42,556 nucleotides of DNA, from assembly GCA_016931175.1 (NCBI GenBank), contig JAFGFH010000021.1, positions 1-42,556 on the forward strand, read 5' to 3'. The position numbers and the translations under genes were made by a program. This DNA comes from Nanobdellota archaeon (GTDB lineage Archaea > Nanobdellota > Nanobdellia > Tiddalikarchaeales > Tiddalikarchaeaceae). Position 1 is the first letter of the stretch. The number at the start of each line of letters is the position of its first letter. The notes beneath the pieces are model-generated. The model ran no database searches. It was given only the letters and a program-made list of their open reading frames with translations, and was not told the origin of the DNA. Of the stretch, positions 9,473 through 17,920 are shown piece after piece.

Positions 9473-9856
9473 ATGGTGCTTACTGCCAAGGTATTAATAG
9501 TTGAGGACGAAGCACTAGTTGCGAGAGACTTAGACGTTCGTTTAAGAAAGATGGGTTTCAAAGTTACGGGAGTAGCATCTACAGGAAAAGACGCAATCAA
9601 GAGCGTTGAAAAAGAAAGGCCGGATGTTGTATTAATGGATATATACTTGAAAGGAGCAATCACGGGTATCGAAGCAGCCAAAGATATTTGGAAAAGATTT
9701 AAGGTTCCAGTAATATACGTTACAGCTTATAGTGATGAGAAGACTGTTAAGAAGGCTATGGAGACAGGTCCAATAGGGTACATACTGAAGCCTATTGATG
9801 AGAAAGAGCTTTTTTCTGCTCTGGGCCAGGCGCTTGACAGTAAAGACTTAAAGTAA
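9473..9856 (+). CDS. Stand-alone response regulator receiver domain
   Basis: VLIVEDEALVARDL...VVLMDIYLKG...VIYVTAYSD...GYILKPID. Confidence 0.92.
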   Translation: MVLTAKVLIVEDEALVARDLDVRLRKMGFKVTGVASTGKDAIKSVEKERPDVVLMDIYLKGAITGIEAAKDIWKRFKVPVIYVTAYSDEKTVKKAMETGPIGYILKPIDEKELFSALGQALDSKDLK

Positions 9857-9885
9857 TCCTTAAATAAAATCCAACTATTTTAATA

Positions 9886-12213
9886 TTGACGCATAATTCC
9901 AAATCTGAATATAAGACTTTATTCAATACATTAAGCGATGCAATCTTAATCTTTGATTCTAGAGGAAGATTAAAGGACTTAAACAAAGCAGCTTTGAAGC
10001 TCTTTAAACTTAATAAAGTTAAAAGTTTAGGAGCGAGTGTTTTCTCTCTTATTAAACTTTCAGTAATTAAATTGCCTGAAGATATTATATCAAATCTTGT
10101 AAAAAGAACAAAAAAATTATTGGCAGGCAAAGAATTAGAGCCAATAGAGTGGAAATACACTGATTCAAGAGGCAATAATAGGTTTATAATAGGCGCTCCT
10201 TCAATAATTAAAGAGAAATGCAGGTTCGCTGGATTCTCAGTCATATTCAAGGAGGTTACTAATTATAAGAACATTGAAAGAGAATTAAAATCGAGAATTG
10301 AGGAACTTAATTTATTATCCAACATACTTACAGAACTTGTTGCTCTTTCAAATAAAGAGAACATATACAAATTCATATGTGAAAAGATTGGAAGCGTAAT
10401 TCCTGAAGCTAATATTGTTTCCGCTTTTTATGAAAAAAACACGGGCAAGGTTACAGTTAATTACTTAAAGCTAAGAAAACAAGCATCCCTCCTTGAACGC
10501 AGAAGTATTAAATTATTGATTAATGAATCTTTCCCTTTTGTTTATGGTTCTGCGAAAAGCCGCAGACATTATGACTTCTTTAAACTAACCAATGCAAAGG
10601 TTAAAAAATCGCTTAAATCAGTTCCTAAATTAGTTTTTGATAATTTGTTCAAACTAGTGCCTAACCTTTACCAACTATTATTGTATAATAAAGGAAATCT
10701 TGAACTAATAATTACCATACAGCAGAGAAGAGAGCTGGAAAACTACGAATTAATTCACGCTTTAGGAAGCATATTATCAATAGCGCTTGAAAAGAAGAGT
10801 GATTCTGCTAAGATAATTAGAAGTGAGGAGAGATACAGGAGTGTAATAAGATCAATACCTGTTGGGATGCATTTTTATGAATTGAAAAATAATAATCTTT
10901 TTTTAACCGGCGCTAATCCTGCTGCAGACAAAATACTTAAGATTAAACACACCAAATTAGTTGGCAAAAAAATACTTGAAGCATTCCCGGGCTTAAAAAA
11001 TACTAGAATTCCTGAATACTACGTTAATGTTGCTAAGACTGGCAAGTTATGGATTTCTAAACAAGTTAATTACGAAAAGGGCAGAATTAAAGGAGTGTTT
11101 GAAGTTCATGCGTTCAAAACAGGCCATAATAAGATGGCTGCAAGTTTTCGAGAAATATCTAAAAGAATTGAAGCTGAAAATAAATTAAGAGATAGCGAGC
11201 AAAAATTCAGAAACATTGTTAAGAACACTCCTGGAATGGTTTACATAGGCTTCTCTGAATGGAGAGCGCAAATACTTTCAGGATGCAAGCCTTTAACAGG
11301 TTATAATACTAGTGATTTTGAAGCTAAGAAAATATCATGGACTGACTTAATACATAAAGAAGACAAAAATAAGGTATTAGAAGACGCTTTAAAACTAAAC
11401 AAAAAACCTGCAGAAATAATTCAGGTTTACAGGATAATTACCAGGGAAAAAGTTTTGAAATGGGTTGAGGACAGGAAGAGTTCATTTTTCAAAGAAGGTA
11501 AATTCGCCGGCGTTATCGGCGTAGTATTTGACATAACTGAAAGGGTGCAAGCAGAGAAAGAGGTTAAAAAAGCAAATATTGGTTTAAAGAAATCATTGGC
11601 AGAGAAAGAGTTTCTGCTTACAGAACTGCACCACCGCGTTAAGAATAACATGCAGGTAATCATCAGCCTTCTTAACCTGCAGGCACAAGCTTCAAGTGAA
11701 CAGAAAATAGTTGAACTATTGAATGAGAGCAGGAACAGGATTCAAGCCATGGCATTCATTCATGAAATGTTATACAAATCCAAAGATTTGAAAGAAATAA
11801 ACTTTTCAGACTACGTTACTGAATTAGTTAATTACTTAATTAACTCTTACGGTTTCAGCCGGAAAAACTTAAAAATAAAGATTAATATTCAAAAATTAAA
11901 TTTCAATATAGATAATTCGATTTATTTGGCACTTCTGCTTAACGAGTTAGTATCAAACTCTTTGCAGCACGCGTTCACAAAACAGAAGAAAAAAGAAATT
12001 GAGATAAGAATGAAGAGAAAAGCAGGTAAAACGTATGAACTAGTAGTCAGCAATTCAGGCGTTAAATTCCCATCTTATATTAATATAAGAGGGGCAAAAA
12101 CTTTAGGGTTGCAGTTAGTTAATATGATAGTTGACCAATTCCGCGGCAAAATAAGTCTTGACAGAAGCAAAGGAGCATCTTTTAAAATAGATTTGCACAT
12201 AAATAATTCTTAA
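9886..12213 (+). CDS. Multi-PAS sensor histidine kinase, HisKA_2 type
   Basis: Several PAS-like segments; ELHHRVKNNMQVIISLLNLQA (HisKA_2) and NELVSNSLQHAF (HATPase N-box). TTG start. Confidence 0.88.
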   Translation: MTHNSKSEYKTLFNTLSDAILIFDSRGRLKDLNKAALKLFKLNKVKSLGASVFSLIKLSVIKLPEDIISNLVKRTKKLLAGKELEPIEWKYTDSRGNNRFIIGAPSIIKEKCRFAGFSVIFKEVTNYKNIERELKSRIEELNLLSNILTELVALSNKENIYKFICEKIGSVIPEANIVSAFYEKNTGKVTVNYLKLRKQASLLERRSIKLLINESFPFVYGSAKSRRHYDFFKLTNAKVKKSLKSVPKLVFDNLFKLVPNLYQLLLYNKGNLELIITIQQRRELENYELIHALGSILSIALEKKSDSAKIIRSEERYRSVIRSIPVGMHFYELKNNNLFLTGANPAADKILKIKHTKLVGKKILEAFPGLKNTRIPEYYVNVAKTGKLWISKQVNYEKGRIKGVFEVHAFKTGHNKMAASFREISKRIEAENKLRDSEQKFRNIVKNTPGMVYIGFSEWRAQILSGCKPLTGYNTSDFEAKKISWTDLIHKEDKNKVLEDALKLNKKPAEIIQVYRIITREKVLKWVEDRKSSFFKEGKFAGVIGVVFDITERVQAEKEVKKANIGLKKSLAEKEFLLTELHHRVKNNMQVIISLLNLQAQASSEQKIVELLNESRNRIQAMAFIHEMLYKSKDLKEINFSDYVTELVNYLINSYGFSRKNLKIKINIQKLNFNIDNSIYLALLLNELVSNSLQHAFTKQKKKEIEIRMKRKAGKTYELVVSNSGVKFPSYINIRGAKTLGLQLVNMIVDQFRGKISLDRSKGASFKIDLHINNS

Positions 12214-12292
12214 AAAGCGTATTAAGCAACGCGTGAAAAAAATAGGGTTGGAATAAAAGTCTTTTTAATTTGTTAATATTTCTTTAAACATA

Positions 12293-14176
12293 ATGAGAAA
12301 ATCACAATCCGCCCTTGAATACTTAATGGTTTACGGCTGGGTTTTTATAATAATAGTAGTGGTTGGAGCAGCGCTCTTCTTACTTGGCGTTTTCGACCCT
12401 AATTCAGACTTGTCAGCAAAGACAGAGGAAAGCTTCAGCCTTGATGATATCGGCGTATACGACCACCAGTTATTAATTAACGGCACATGGGTGCTTAGCT
12501 TATACTCTAGGGGTTACGATGTTACAATAACCAAGGTTATAATAGGGAATGAGAGTTTTAACTTCAACCAGTTCATAACACCCAGTTCGATAAAGACGAT
12601 AACAGGCAACCTCTCAGGCTTCAAAAGCAGTTTCGGAGACATTTACGAGTACGAAATGCATATAGAGTATATTAGGCAAAGCAGTGAGATGAGCCACACA
12701 GCTTCAGGAGTATTTACAGGAATCGTTGAAGCAGGCAGTCTTCAAATAATAACAATACAGCAGGCAGGCAGCTTTTATCAGACAACGCAAGCAGACTTCA
12801 GCCAGGGAACAACCAGTTCAACAGATGTAACATTTATTCCTGACAGCGTAGTGCTCTCTGCTAAGACTGGATGGTTTGACAATAATTACAAGAACAGGAT
12901 AACAGCGATTCTAACTGAAGAGTCAGGAAACACTTTAAACAATTATCCTGCAAGTATTACAATCAACACTCAAGCGTTAATAACCGCAGGAAAGATGCAG
13001 AACGACGGTGATGACTTGAGAATAGTAGTGGACGGTGTTGAAGTTCCAAGACAGTTTGAACCAGGCACGTTAAACACTGCAGCATCTAAGATATGGTTCC
13101 TTGCCAACCTTTCAAGTTACGAGTCCAAACAGGTTCAAATCTATTATAATAATTTTCTTGCGCAAGCGCCTGTTTACGGAACAGATTTATCTTACTCTGC
13201 TGGAACCAGCGGATACTTTGAAAACAGCAAATTATACGCGAGGATAGGCAACAATAATAATCCGAACAATTGGGGTTTTGACACAATATATGCTAAAAAC
13301 ATAGGAAGGGACTTGGTAAATTATTACTCTTACTTATTCAATCGGGATAACAGCCAAACTCATACAGTAACAAGCAGCGCAGAAGGACCAGTATTCGTAG
13401 AATTAACAATGACTGGTTCAGGAAACGAGTTAAACCAAGGCCCTTTAGTTTACAGGCTATACTCTAAGAATAATTTTATAAGATGGCAGTATGACAGTGT
13501 TGTACTCCCAGGGCAGAGTTTCTATATTGGAACGGATAATACTGAGATTAACAAGTTCGAATCAAATAATATAATTCACACATTAGGAAATTATACTTAC
13601 ACTAATCTTCAAAACTCTTATGTAAGACTCTTCAACGAGTCCAGCAATTACGGTATAGTTATGACATCTCCTGTTTACTTAAACCAGGCAGTTGTTACTA
13701 GCAGTGATGAAGAGTGGATGGGCTTAAGCAATAACACTCAAGTCAGTGTTGAATACTTTGACTATTACATTGGAGCTTACACTTTGCAGGACTGCTCAGT
13801 TCTAGCACAGATAAGCAATAACCAGGCTTTGCAGACATTATTATCAGAGGATTCTGTTTATCAAAGCAGCGGCGAGTTCACAAGCAATGCTTATAAAACA
13901 GGAGTATTAAACCCTGATTATACAATACTATACTTTGCAGGAGAAGAGAACGCTTACACGGATATAAAACTGAGGTTAAGAACTGCTTCAACAGAGGAAG
14001 GATTGGCATCAGCTTTATGGTATGGTCCCACAAGCACAACGGATTATTACACTTTGAATTCAACAATAAACAATGTTCATGACGGTGACGAGTGGCTGCA
14101 GTACAGAGTTTACTTATCAAATATCAACGGATTATACACCCCTGTTTTAGATTACGTCACAATTAATTACTCTTAA
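12293..14176 (+). CDS. Class III signal peptide protein with DUF2341-like domain (large pilin-like surface protein)
   Basis: MRKSQSALEYLMVYGWVFIIIVVVGAALFL (class III prepilin leader); WFDNNYKNRITAIL...DLRIVVDGVEVPRQFE...KIWFLANLSSYESKQVQIYYNN (DUF2341-like). Confidence 0.8.
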   Translation: MRKSQSALEYLMVYGWVFIIIVVVGAALFLLGVFDPNSDLSAKTEESFSLDDIGVYDHQLLINGTWVLSLYSRGYDVTITKVIIGNESFNFNQFITPSSIKTITGNLSGFKSSFGDIYEYEMHIEYIRQSSEMSHTASGVFTGIVEAGSLQIITIQQAGSFYQTTQADFSQGTTSSTDVTFIPDSVVLSAKTGWFDNNYKNRITAILTEESGNTLNNYPASITINTQALITAGKMQNDGDDLRIVVDGVEVPRQFEPGTLNTAASKIWFLANLSSYESKQVQIYYNNFLAQAPVYGTDLSYSAGTSGYFENSKLYARIGNNNNPNNWGFDTIYAKNIGRDLVNYYSYLFNRDNSQTHTVTSSAEGPVFVELTMTGSGNELNQGPLVYRLYSKNNFIRWQYDSVVLPGQSFYIGTDNTEINKFESNNIIHTLGNYTYTNLQNSYVRLFNESSNYGIVMTSPVYLNQAVVTSSDEEWMGLSNNTQVSVEYFDYYIGAYTLQDCSVLAQISNNQALQTLLSEDSVYQSSGEFTSNAYKTGVLNPDYTILYFAGEENAYTDIKLRLRTASTEEGLASALWYGPTSTTDYYTLNSTINNVHDGDEWLQYRVYLSNINGLYTPVLDYVTINYS

Positions 14177-14209
14177 TAACAGATTTTTTAAATCTCAAAT
14201 TATTGTTTA

Positions 14210-14908
14210 ATGTTTATGGTTATTAAAACCAGCATACCAAAACTTGATGAGATAACATCAGGAGGTTTAACAGAGGGTTCAACAGCAATACTTTGGTCAA
14301 AACCAGGTGTTGAAAACGCGCCTTTCGCTTACAAGACAATAATTCAAGCATTAAAGAACCATGCGTCAGTTGCTTACCTAGTTAATAATAAGAGCCCTAA
14401 AATGGTAAGGAAGGAATTGCTTAAAGGAGGCTGGGATTCTTCAAAGTATGAGAATCATAATAAGTTATTCTTCATAGACTCTTATTCTAAATTGTTTAAT
14501 CAATCTGCAAAAAACAAGTTCTTTGTTGAAGAACCTAAAAAGATTAAAAGTGTTATAGAAAGCATTAACACTTGTTTTAAAGATGTGAAAGGTAAGAAAT
14601 TGTTAGTAATCGATGACTTGTCAACTATTTTCCACTTGTGCGGAACCCGCAGCATGAAAGAAATATTATTATTGAAAAAAGAATTGAATAAGAAAAAAAT
14701 AACCACGTTATTCATGTTCACAGAATGGCCTTATGAGAAGCGCGTAATTAATGATATCAGGAGATTAAATGACGTTGTTGTAAACATAAACGCTTTTGAG
14801 GACAAGGTTATTATAAGAAAGTATTACTCTGTTGAAACAAGAAAGAAGTCAATTGCTAAAGAAATACCTTTTGAGATAACAAGCAAAGGAGTATTAAATC
14901 ATAAGTAA
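14210..14908 (+). CDS. RecA-superfamily/KaiC-like ATPase-fold protein with degenerate P-loop
   Basis: TSIPKLDEITSGGLTEGSTAILWSKPGVENAPFAYKTIIQAL and KLLVIDDLSTIF resemble the KaiC/RadA core; the GKT of Walker A is absent. Confidence 0.7.
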   Translation: MFMVIKTSIPKLDEITSGGLTEGSTAILWSKPGVENAPFAYKTIIQALKNHASVAYLVNNKSPKMVRKELLKGGWDSSKYENHNKLFFIDSYSKLFNQSAKNKFFVEEPKKIKSVIESINTCFKDVKGKKLLVIDDLSTIFHLCGTRSMKEILLLKKELNKKKITTLFMFTEWPYEKRVINDIRRLNDVVVNINAFEDKVIIRKYYSVETRKKSIAKEIPFEITSKGVLNHK

Positions 14909-14954
14909 ATAATATGTGATAAGCTTTTTAATAAACTAAACACTAATAGTTTTT

Positions 14955-15194
14955 ATGGCAAAAGCAAAAAAATCAGATAAGGTTCTCTTCTCTGATAATA
15001 TTGGAATGTTCTTCTTAGTAGGAGCAACAAGAGCACTCGTAGTAATGTTCACATGCTTGGTGTCAATGTGGCTGGTGTCAATATTCACGACACTGATTGA
15101 CATGAGTATAATGGTAATAGTGAGTGCAGGAGTAGGAATTGCATTCGGGACTATGAGAATATTTGATTTGACTCTTGAAGAGATGTCAAAGTAA
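14955..15194 (+). CDS. Small two-TM membrane protein
   Basis: 79-aa hydrophobic ORF with ctttttaataaac TATA-like element about 27 bp upstream. Confidence 0.6.
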   Translation: MAKAKKSDKVLFSDNIGMFFLVGATRALVVMFTCLVSMWLVSIFTTLIDMSIMVIVSAGVGIAFGTMRIFDLTLEEMSK

Positions 15195-15224
15195 GAAGAA
15201 GATTTATTTTTTCTCTTTTTTTTT

Positions 15225-15243
15225 TATATCTATTACAGATATA
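15225..15243. promoter_or_regulatory. Inverted repeat TATATCT-N5-AGATATA upstream of the nrd operon promoter
   Basis: 7-bp perfect arms with a 5-nt spacer, just after a T-rich stretch (terminator-like) and about 25 bp before the nrd TATA box. Confidence 0.45.
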
Positions 15244-15263
15244 TGCACTGTTATGTGATAATC

Positions 15264-15271
15264 TTTAAAAA
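15264..15271 (+). promoter_or_regulatory. Putative TATA box for the nrd operon
   Basis: tttaaaaa; predicts a start site near 15292-15296 and a roughly 40-nt leader. Confidence 0.5.
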
Positions 15272-15305
15272 CAATGATTAACTTGTAGTAAGGATAAGCT
15301 TTTTA

Positions 15306-15324
15306 CCCCAATAGGTTGGGGAGG
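15306..15324 (+). promoter_or_regulatory. Leader hairpin overlapping the nrdR-nrdD Shine-Dalgarno
   Basis: CCCCAA-tagg-TTGGGG perfect 6-bp stem; the 3' arm GGGG runs into the SD GGAGG (15320-15324), 11 nt before the ATG at 15336. Confidence 0.5.
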
Positions 15325-15335
15325 TTGATAAAGTA

Positions 15336-17723
15336 ATGAAATGTCCTTACTGTTCAAGTTCAAAATTAAAAGTTATAGACAAGAGAGCTGTAGCAGATAA
15401 TAAAAACTGGCGCAGGAGAGAGTGTTTAAACTGCAGCAGGAGGTTCACAACTTACGAGAACGTTGAAAACGTTAAAATAATTGTTACTAAAAAAGACGGT
15501 TCCAGCAGGCCTTTTGACAAGAACAAGATAGTTAAGAGCATAATCAAAGCCAGGAGCAAGAAGACACTGCCTGACGAGCAGATAGAAGTAATAGTTGATG
15601 ACATAGAGCGCAGAATAATAGCTGAAGGCAAAGATGAAGTAACCAGCACTGAAATAGGAGAATTAGTTCTTGAACAATTAGAAAAAGTAGACCCAGTAGC
15701 TTACATAAGGTTCGCAAGCGTTTTCAGGCAATTCAATGACATAACTGGTTTCCAGAGAGAACTGGCAAAACTTAAGGTAAAGAAAAGGGTTGAATCAGTA
15801 ACTGACACGACTGACCTCTTACTGCAAGTAACGAGCAGCAACGAGGAATTAAACGACTGGGACAGGTCAATGATAGTTAAAGCATTAATGAAAGAGACTA
15901 CGCTGAGCGAGTGGCAGGCAACAGAGATAGCAGAAGAGGTTGAAAAGAAACTATTATCATCTAAGCTGGCACAAGTCAACACTAACTTAATCAGGGAGCT
16001 TGTTAACAACGAACTTGTTCTTAAGGGTTTCACTGACCAGTTAACGAGCCAGAAACTGATAGGAATGCCTGTGTATAATTTGAAGCAGATACTCTTCAGC
16101 AGAAGCAAGGACAATTCTAACATAAAGAACAATAATCCTGAAGCAGTGAACTTAGCAATAGCAGACAACAGCTTGAAACAATTCGCGTTAGACAACGTGT
16201 TCAGCAAAGAAGTAGCGCAGGCTCACCTTACAGGAGCCATACACCTGCATAACTTAGGATTCATAACAAGAGTTTACTGCAGCGCGCACAGCGTTGAGTA
16301 CATAAAAAAGTACGGAATCCAGGACATACTCACAGTTAATACTACAGCAAAGCCGGCAAGCCACGCAGCCACTTTAACAGGCCACATTCTCACTTTTCTT
16401 ACAGCAATGCAGACTTACTACGCTGGAGCGTTAGGGTTCAGCTACGTGAATATTGCATACGCGCCTTTTCTTGTAGGAAAGAGTTACAAGCAGATGCTTC
16501 AAGAAGCTCAGAACTTAATCTTTGCAGTAGCGCAGGGAGCTTTCAGCTGGGGAGGCCAAACCCGCTTCGTTGACTTCAACGTCCACTTAGGAGTCCCTTC
16601 ATACTTAAGAGACGTTCCAGCAATAGGGCCTAAAGGCCAGTATACAGGCAAGACTTACAAGGATTATGAGAAAGAGGCTCAAATGTTTGCCAAAGCAATG
16701 CTTGAGGTTTGGAAGGAAGGTGACAGCCAGGGCAAAGTATTCACCTTCCCTAAATGTGATTTGCACATAAGCAAGGAATCGTTCACAGACCCTGGTCAGA
16801 AAGAATTATTATTATACGCTTGCGAGGTAGCGTCTCATAACGGCAGCCCTTACTTCATCTTTGACCGCGACGAGGTAGTCTTGTCAGCGTGCTGCAGGTT
16901 AAGAACAAGAATCAATGACGATTACGTCTTAAAGCATCCTGAGAGTATGAGGTTCTGCGGTTTCCAGGTAGTCACGCTTAACCTGCCCCAAGCAGCTTAC
17001 CGCGCAGGCAGGAATAATATAGAAGGATGCATTTCAGAGATTAACAAGACAATGGACTTAATACTCAAGGCGCATCTTGAAAAGAAAGCTTTCACTAAGC
17101 AGATAATGAATAAGCCTGGAACACCGTTGTGGCAGATAGGCAAGACGGCAATGGACGGCAGGCCTTACGTTGACCTGGAAGACTGCACTTACATCTTCGG
17201 ACTCATAGGATTGAACGAGTGCGTGAATTACTTAACAGGGGAAGCATTGCATGACAGCGACGACGCTTACAAGTTAGGGCTTAAAATCGTTTCAGCCATG
17301 TATTTGCGCATTAAAGAGTACGAGAAGAGGTACAACTTGAAATTCAGCCTTGAAGAGACGCCTGCAGAAGGAGCCAGTTTAAGGTTCGCGAAACTCGACC
17401 TTAAAAAATTCAAAGAGGCTAAGGATTACGTCAGGGGTAATATTGAAACTGGAGAGGTTTATTACACTAACAGTATACACTTCGAAGCTGACGCGCCAGT
17501 AGACATATTCGAGCGTATAGAGAAGCAGGGCAAGTTTAACAGCATAATCGAGAGCGGTTCTATAACACACGTATTCACGGGAGAACAAAGACCTGATGCT
17601 GAAGCGATATTTTCTTTAATTAAGAAGACTTGGGATAATACTCAGAGTGCTCAATTAACAATAAGTCCTGAGTTTACTGTCTGCAATGATTGCGGCAGGA
17701 TAAGCGAGGGTTACGGGAGGTGA
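15336..17723 (+). CDS. nrdD: Anaerobic (class III) ribonucleoside-triphosphate reductase with N-terminal NrdR fusion; C-terminal glycyl-radical segment missing from this ORF
   Basis: N-terminus MKCPYCSSSKLKVIDKRAV...RRRECLNCSRRFTTYE...PFDKNKIVKSI...VDPVAYIRFASVFRQF is NrdR-like (Zn-ribbon + ATP-cone); body has NrdD motifs (AHLTGAIHLHNLG, SHNGSPYFIFDRDEV, SACCRLR). ORF ends ...SPEFTVCNDCGRISEGYGR* before the glycyl-radical site. Confidence 0.93.
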   Translation: MKCPYCSSSKLKVIDKRAVADNKNWRRRECLNCSRRFTTYENVENVKIIVTKKDGSSRPFDKNKIVKSIIKARSKKTLPDEQIEVIVDDIERRIIAEGKDEVTSTEIGELVLEQLEKVDPVAYIRFASVFRQFNDITGFQRELAKLKVKKRVESVTDTTDLLLQVTSSNEELNDWDRSMIVKALMKETTLSEWQATEIAEEVEKKLLSSKLAQVNTNLIRELVNNELVLKGFTDQLTSQKLIGMPVYNLKQILFSRSKDNSNIKNNNPEAVNLAIADNSLKQFALDNVFSKEVAQAHLTGAIHLHNLGFITRVYCSAHSVEYIKKYGIQDILTVNTTAKPASHAATLTGHILTFLTAMQTYYAGALGFSYVNIAYAPFLVGKSYKQMLQEAQNLIFAVAQGAFSWGGQTRFVDFNVHLGVPSYLRDVPAIGPKGQYTGKTYKDYEKEAQMFAKAMLEVWKEGDSQGKVFTFPKCDLHISKESFTDPGQKELLLYACEVASHNGSPYFIFDRDEVVLSACCRLRTRINDDYVLKHPESMRFCGFQVVTLNLPQAAYRAGRNNIEGCISEINKTMDLILKAHLEKKAFTKQIMNKPGTPLWQIGKTAMDGRPYVDLEDCTYIFGLIGLNECVNYLTGEALHDSDDAYKLGLKIVSAMYLRIKEYEKRYNLKFSLEETPAEGASLRFAKLDLKKFKEAKDYVRGNIETGEVYYTNSIHFEADAPVDIFERIEKQGKFNSIIESGSITHVFTGEQRPDAEAIFSLIKKTWDNTQSAQLTISPEFTVCNDCGRISEGYGR

Positions 17724-17731
17724 AAGGGTTA

Positions 17732-17920
17732 ATGGGAGAGGCGAGATGCAAACATTGTAATAGTAAGAACGTATATGGAATAAGCAGGGTAGTAGGCTAT
17801 TTCAGCAAGATAAATGATTGGAACAAGAGCAAGAGTGCAGAGTTCAAAGACAGGCAGAAAGGCAATTACAAGGTTCCAGCTGAACAAGCAGGTGAAGAGA
17901 AGGTGGCAGTTAAATGCTAG
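17732..17920 (+). CDS. Separate C-terminal glycyl-radical domain of NrdD (second half of zinc knuckle + RVVGYF radical loop)
   Basis: MGEARCKHCNSKNVYGISRVVGYFSKINDWNKSKSAEFKDRQ matches the usual NrdD C-terminus (CPxCG...YSRVxGYxxPVxxWNxGKxxEFxxR). SD GGAGGTGA at 17716-17723, 8 nt before the ATG. The ORF track start at 17690 is upstream of this likely start. Confidence 0.88.
   Translation: MGEARCKHCNSKNVYGISRVVGYFSKINDWNKSKSAEFKDRQKGNYKVPAEQAGEEKVAVKC

Noticed and set aside
12215-12235. GCGT...ACGC short dyad downstream of the histidine kinase
   Set aside because: Only 4-bp arms; too weak to call an operator or terminator.
13110-13145. tRNA B-box-like ggttcaaatc
   Set aside because: Within a coding region with no matching A box or acceptor stem; no tRNA supported.
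15701-16207. 168-aa minus-strand ORF inside nrdD
   Set aside because: Ser/Leu-rich antisense shadow of a conserved enzyme.
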